From Prevotellaceae bacterium (GTDB taxonomy: Bacteria; Bacteroidota; Bacteroidia; Bacteroidales; Bacteroidaceae), in NCBI GenBank assembly GCA_015257125.1, contig JABZKU010000031.1, positions 1 through 25,254 of the forward strand: a DNA stretch of 25,254 bases, in the 5' to 3' direction. The position numbers were made by a program, and so were the translations under genes. Positions 21,796 to 25,254 of this stretch are shown in pieces (position 1 is the first letter of the stretch; every line of letters begins with the position of its first letter). The notes under the pieces are model-generated. The model did no database searches. It had not been told where the DNA came from and saw nothing but the letters and a program-made list of their open reading frames with translations.

Positions 21796-22932
21796 ATGAA
21801 GAATCTATTTTCCACCTTGCTCCTCATCCTCGCGATCGGAGTTCTTCCCGCCTCGGCACAGAAGAAAGTGCTTTATGGAGTGGGATTCTATAACGTCGAA
21901 AATCTCTTCGACACGCAGCACGATCCCGGCAAGAACGACCACGAGTTCCTGCCCACCGGTTCTTATCAGTGGACAGAACAGAAGTACACGGCCAAACTCC
22001 ACAACATCGCCCAAGTCCTGAGCGAACTCTGCACCGAGTTCGGCAACAAGAAAAACCCCGCCGGTGCCGCAGTTATCGGTCTGAGTGAGGTCGAAAACAG
22101 CCGTGCGCTCGAAGATCTGCTTCGCGAACCCGCCTTGGCCGCTCGCGGTTATCGCTATGTGCACTTCGACGGTCCCGACCGTCGTGGCATCGATGTGGCG
22201 CTGCTCTATAACCCCAAAGCCTTCCGCCTGGTTGAAGCCCAACTCATTCCCTACATCTACCCCACCGAAAGCCAACCCGACGTGGATCTCGGTTTCTACA
22301 TCGACGAGAATGGTCGCGTCAAAGGCTATCCCTATCAAAATGGTCTCCTGCGTGGCGACACCACCTACATCACGCGTGGCTTCCTTACGGTCGAAGGCTA
22401 TCTCGGTGATGAGAAGTTCTATTTCATCGTCAACCACTGGCCTTCTCGCGGTGCGCAAAGCCCTGTGCGTGAGCGTGCCGGTTACCAAGTGCGCCGCCTG
22501 AAAGAAGCCCTCCTCAAGCAAGACCCCGAAGCACGTATTGTCATCATGGGCGACCTCAACGACGATCCCGGCGACCTTTCGGTCACTGCGCCCGAAGCCC
22601 TTGGTGCCAAGAGCGACAAGAACGCCTGCGCCCCGCACGATCTCTACAATCCTTGGTACGACATGCTCTATAAGAAAGGAGTAGGCACGCTTTACTATCG
22701 CGGCAAGTGGAATCTCTTCGATCAGATCATCTTCACCGGTAATCTCCTCAACACGGCCGACAAATCGCGCCTCCACCTCCTCACCAACGCCGTCTTCTCG
22801 CGAGATTATCTATTGCAAACCGAAGGCAAGTACAAAGGCGCGCCCAAACGCACCACTGCCGGCGGCACATGGCTCAACGGCTACTCCGACCACTTGCCCA
22901 CGCAAATTTTCCTCGTCAAAGACGCCCGCTAA
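21796..22932 (+). CDS. Exported endonuclease/exonuclease/phosphatase-family enzyme
   Basis: 378 residues with a signal peptide (LFSTLLLILAIGVLPASAQ, cleavage near residue 21) and no lipobox. The DNase I-like fold has its full catalytic set: Asn in FYNVENLFD, Glu98 (LSEVEN), DRRGIDVALLYNP, His214 (NHWPSR), Asp253/Asn255 (MGDLNDDP), Asp309 (DQII) and Asp365-His366 (SDHLP). Members hydrolyse phosphodiester or phosphomonoester bonds in DNA, RNA, nucleotides or other phosphates. It diverges from the receptor operon, whose last protein is another nuclease, so I infer that it processes nucleic acid fragments or nucleotides in the periplasm. Only 33 bases separate it from hisS, so hisS may be read from the same transcript. 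Confidence 0.93.
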   Translation: MKNLFSTLLLILAIGVLPASAQKKVLYGVGFYNVENLFDTQHDPGKNDHEFLPTGSYQWTEQKYTAKLHNIAQVLSELCTEFGNKKNPAGAAVIGLSEVENSRALEDLLREPALAARGYRYVHFDGPDRRGIDVALLYNPKAFRLVEAQLIPYIYPTESQPDVDLGFYIDENGRVKGYPYQNGLLRGDTTYITRGFLTVEGYLGDEKFYFIVNHWPSRGAQSPVRERAGYQVRRLKEALLKQDPEARIVIMGDLNDDPGDLSVTAPEALGAKSDKNACAPHDLYNPWYDMLYKKGVGTLYYRGKWNLFDQIIFTGNLLNTADKSRLHLLTNAVFSRDYLLQTEGKYKGAPKRTTAGGTWLNGYSDHLPTQIFLVKDAR

Positions 22933-22965
22933 TCTTTCCATTCGCCAAACATTATCTACCACCCC

Positions 22966-24327
22966 GTGGCACAGAAACCCGCAATTCCCAAAGGCACCCG
23001 CGATTTCGGCTTTGTCGAAATGGCGCGCCGCAACTATATCTTCGACACTATACGCAGCGTCTACCGTCTTTACGGCTTTAGCCAGATCGAAACGCCTGCC
23101 ATGGAGAACCTCTCCACCCTCATGGGCAAGTATGGTGAAGAAGGGGACAAACTCCTCTTCAAAATCCTCAACAGCGGCGACTTCACCCGCTCCGTCTCCA
23201 CCGCCGACTACGAAGCCGCCTCAGCACCCGCCCTCGCCTCCAAGTTCTGCGAGAAAGGCCTTCGCTACGATCTCACCGTGCCCTTCGCCCGTTTCGTCGT
23301 GCAGCACCGCGAAGAACTCACCCTTCCCTTCAAGCGCTACCAAATCCAACCCGTATGGCGCGCCGATCGCCCGCAGAAAGGCCGTTATCGCGAGTTCTAC
23401 CAGTGCGATGCCGACGTTGTCGGCTCCGATTCGCTCCTCAATGAGGTCGAACTCATGCAGATTGTCGACGAAGTCTTCACCCGCTTCGGCATTCGCGTCG
23501 CCATCAAGATCAACAACCGCAAAATCCTCACCGGTATTGCGGAAGTGATCGGCGCGGCCGACAAGATTGTCGACATCACCGTGGCGATTGACAAACTCGA
23601 CAAAATCGGTCTCGACAAGGTCAACGAAGAACTCGCTGCCGCCGGCCTTTCCGACGAACAAATCGCCAAACTTCAGCCCATCATCTCCCTCTCCGGCAGC
23701 AACGCCGAGCAACTCGACACCATGCGCCGCGTATTGGCCGAAAGCGAAGTCGGTTTGCGCGGTTGCGACGAAGTGGCCTTCGTGCTCGAAGCCCTCGGCG
23801 ACGGCCTCCACAACGCCATCGACCTCGATCTCACCCTCGCCCGCGGCCTCAACTACTACACCGGCTGCATCTTCGAAGTCAAAGCCCTCGATGTCGAGAT
23901 CGGCAGCATCACCGGTGGTGGTCGTTACGACAATCTTACCGGCATCTTCGGTCTTCCCGGTCTTTCCGGTGTGGGCATCTCCTTCGGTGCCGACCGCATC
24001 TACGACGTACTCAACCAACTTGAGCTCTACCCTGCCGACACCGATACGGGCGTCGAACTGCTCTTCATCAACTTCGGCGCCGCCGAAGCCGCTCGCTGCC
24101 TCGAATTGGCGCGCATCACCCGTGCCGCCGGCATTTCCACTGAGGTCTATCCCGATGCCGCCAAGATGAAGAAGCAAATGGCCTACGCCAACGCGCGCCA
24201 CATCCCCTTCGTCGCTCTCATCGGCGAGAACGAGTTGCAGCAAGGCCTCGTCACGCTCAAGAATATGGCCACCGGCGAGCAGTCGCAACTCACTCCCGAG
24301 CAACTCCTCGCCCATCTCCGCGCTTGA
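22966..24327 (+). CDS. hisS: Histidyl-tRNA synthetase
   Basis: Class II aminoacyl-tRNA synthetase charging tRNA-His, cytoplasmic and essential. It begins MAQKPAIPKGTRDFGFVEMARR from a GTG start at 22966, the usual N-terminus of the family. Motif 2 is RYQIQPVWRADRPQKGRYREFYQCDADVVG, the histidine-specific motif is LARGLNYYTG (291-300), and motif 3 is GVGISFGADRIYDVL. The C-terminal anticodon-binding domain follows (about 365-453). The length of 453 residues is normal. It lies 33 bases behind an exported phosphatase/nuclease gene with no visible promoter between, and a strong terminator follows. Confidence 0.97.
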   Translation: MAQKPAIPKGTRDFGFVEMARRNYIFDTIRSVYRLYGFSQIETPAMENLSTLMGKYGEEGDKLLFKILNSGDFTRSVSTADYEAASAPALASKFCEKGLRYDLTVPFARFVVQHREELTLPFKRYQIQPVWRADRPQKGRYREFYQCDADVVGSDSLLNEVELMQIVDEVFTRFGIRVAIKINNRKILTGIAEVIGAADKIVDITVAIDKLDKIGLDKVNEELAAAGLSDEQIAKLQPIISLSGSNAEQLDTMRRVLAESEVGLRGCDEVAFVLEALGDGLHNAIDLDLTLARGLNYYTGCIFEVKALDVEIGSITGGGRYDNLTGIFGLPGLSGVGISFGADRIYDVLNQLELYPADTDTGVELLFINFGAAEAARCLELARITRAAGISTEVYPDAAKMKKQMAYANARHIPFVALIGENELQQGLVTLKNMATGEQSQLTPEQLLAHLRA

Positions 24328-24367
24328 GTCCCGCCCCACGGCACACGCTAAGCCGATAACACAACAC

Positions 24368-24419
24368 ACCGCGCCCGAACCTTTACCACTTTTGGCAATC
24401 GTTCGGGCGCGGTATTTTT
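24368..24419 (+). terminator. Intrinsic terminator after hisS
   Basis: ACCGCGCCCGAAC (24368-24380) pairs perfectly with GTTCGGGCGCGGT (24401-24413) around a 20-base loop, followed by A and five T (24415-24419). Confidence 0.92.
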
Positions 24420-24424
24420 GTATC

Positions 24425-24448
24425 TCGCCACAAAGGCGAAGTCTTTTT
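24425..24448 (+). terminator. Small back-up terminator
   Basis: TCGCC (24425-24429) with GGCGA (24435-24439), a five-base loop, then AGTC and five T (24444-24448). Weak, directly behind the main hisS terminator. Confidence 0.45.
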
Positions 24449-24520
24449 CATGCGCAGTGCAACAACAGAAGTCATCCCCTGTGCGCCTGACCTATTTTTC
24501 CGGCCACTTCCGAGAAAGAC

Positions 24521-24604
24521 CTGAGTTCGGTCTAAGCAATCCACCTTTCACTTTCTATGATCGGCGGGATTCTTTATTAGGGGAGATGCTTAGACCGAAC
24601 TTAG
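24521..24604. repeat. 18-bp inverted repeat around 48 bases
   Basis: Left arm 24521-24538 (CTGAGTTCGGTCTAAGCA) and right arm 24587-24604 (TGCTTAGACCGAACTTAG) are complementary except at one position, which would be a G-U pair in RNA. Each arm region can also form a local hairpin (GACC...GGTC; AGAC...GTCT), giving alternative folds. No target-site duplication is visible. It could be a miniature mobile element, a dispersed intergenic repeat or part of a structured RNA. Confidence 0.6.
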
Positions 24605-24983
24605 TCTGCTGCGTCTAAACTTTTCGCGGACAGCAAGAAACCGAAATCTGAACGCTGAGTCCCTTGGGCTCCTTGTTCGTAGGCGACACGCTTACCGGTC
24701 GTCTTTTAAGGCTGTCAAATTGTTATGACACAGCGACTTGTGCATTGCGTAGACAGCGGGTAGGGGAGCTTCGATAATGTCTCGTCGCGGTCGCGTGAAG
24801 ACGCACCCCGAGCCGCAGCGTAGCGCCTTTTTGTCTGTTCCGAGAGGTGGAGATATGGCAAAGTCGCGCCGGTTCAGTAAGTCAAAGAGCGTTTGCGCCG
24901 GATGGTCGGGGCAGCACCTCGACTTTGCGCTATATGGACGCCGCAGTGCGGCGGAATGAAGGGAAGTTGTGTTTTATCAAGCG

Positions 24984-25015
24984 CAAAAGTAAGGATTTAG
25001 TTTCGAACTGTCGAA
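24984..25015 (-). promoter_or_regulatory. Minus-strand promoter with no coding gene downstream
   Basis: TACTTTTG (24991-24984) matches TAnnTTTG, with TTCG (25015-25012) 20 bases upstream, one mismatch from TTTG. Transcription would start near 24978 and run left into the non-coding stretch towards hisS. Confidence 0.4.
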
Positions 25016-25254
25016 GATTTTGCGAGAAAAATGTTTCGTTTTTTGAGGACGGGGAGAGATCGAATAAAAACTTGTGGACTTTCTTTCGAAACGCCCCTTC
25101 TTTTTTCTTCTTCCTCCCCGCTTTTTTGGAAAAGACGCCCGTTCCTTCGCCCACTGTTTTCTCATCCGCACCGCCTTACGCGCGAACGGACACGCCCCTG
25201 CGCATCGCGCACTCAGCGAGTTCGAAATTCTTGCCTTCACCCTTCACCTTCACC

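Larger units (their letters stand above)
24420..25254. other. 835-base region without a recognised gene
   Basis: Open frames here are short (at most 87 codons), have no known motif and contradict one another on the two strands. The stretch contains an 18-bp inverted repeat (24521-24604), several smaller hairpins (for example 24939-24953, CGCCGC/GCGGCG), a minus-strand promoter (24984-25015) and, at the right edge, short direct repeats of CTTCACC (25233-25254). A structured RNA on the minus strand is possible; I did not find the conserved cores of RNase P RNA, tmRNA or SRP RNA. Confidence 0.5.

Noticed and set aside
24420..24980. RNase P RNA, tmRNA or SRP RNA
   Set aside because: The conserved cores (for example GAGGAAAGTCC, a tmRNA tag ending ALAA-stop, or GGTCCGGAAGGAAGCA) were not found on either strand by eye.
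24977..25240. 87-codon and overlapping 74-codon minus-strand frames at the right edge
   Set aside because: Highly basic low-complexity translations that conflict with each other and overlap a promoter; kept as non-coding.
1..25254. CRISPR array, insertion sequence or prophage
   Set aside because: No regularly spaced repeats, transposase, integrase or phage genes were seen.

Overview
The window looks like chromosomal DNA of a GC-rich member of the Bacteroidota, probably order Bacteroidales. The evidence is Bacteroidota-type promoters (a TAnnTTTG box about 20 bases after TTTG/TTG), a TonB-dependent receptor with DUF5689 and choice-of-anchor J lipoproteins, a DUF2795 protein and almost no Shine-Dalgarno sites. 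Genus cannot be assigned with confidence. No insertion sequence, prophage or CRISPR array was seen.

Layout. 1-791: the 3' part of a membrane-anchored hypothetical gene and its terminator. 910-2957 (minus): an ATP-grasp-like protein and a patatin-like phospholipase. 3088-5817 (plus): an aminopeptidase P and a secreted papain-fold (C1) peptidase. The phospholipase and aminopeptidase P diverge from a symmetric promoter/palindrome region. 6020-8288 (plus): a degenerate methyltransferase-like protein, a small DUF2795 protein and a GT2 glycosyltransferase. 8714-11604 (plus): yifB/comM-type AAA+ ATPase overlapping a YihY/BrkB membrane protein. 11730-13488: an Lrp/AsnC regulator diverging from a MetE-like methyltransferase, with a dyad between them. 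13692-14120 (minus): a DoxX-like membrane protein. 14121-14895 is non-coding, with a parS-like site and several inverted repeats, followed by a minus-strand tRNA with anticodon CAT.

The most interesting region is 15073-22932. On the minus strand, in transcription order, it holds a TonB-dependent receptor, a DUF5689 lipoprotein, a lipoprotein with two tandem choice-of-anchor J domains, and a lipoprotein NUC1/NucA-type nuclease. Divergent from the receptor is an exported endonuclease/exonuclease/phosphatase-fold enzyme, followed 33 bases later by hisS. I infer a cell-surface system that binds, cuts and imports nucleic acid or its phosphorylated products: a SusC-type receptor without SusD, with surface lipoproteins standing in. 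The last 0.9 kb (24328-25254) has no convincing gene. It contains the hisS terminator, a long inverted repeat and a minus-strand promoter that may drive a non-coding RNA.
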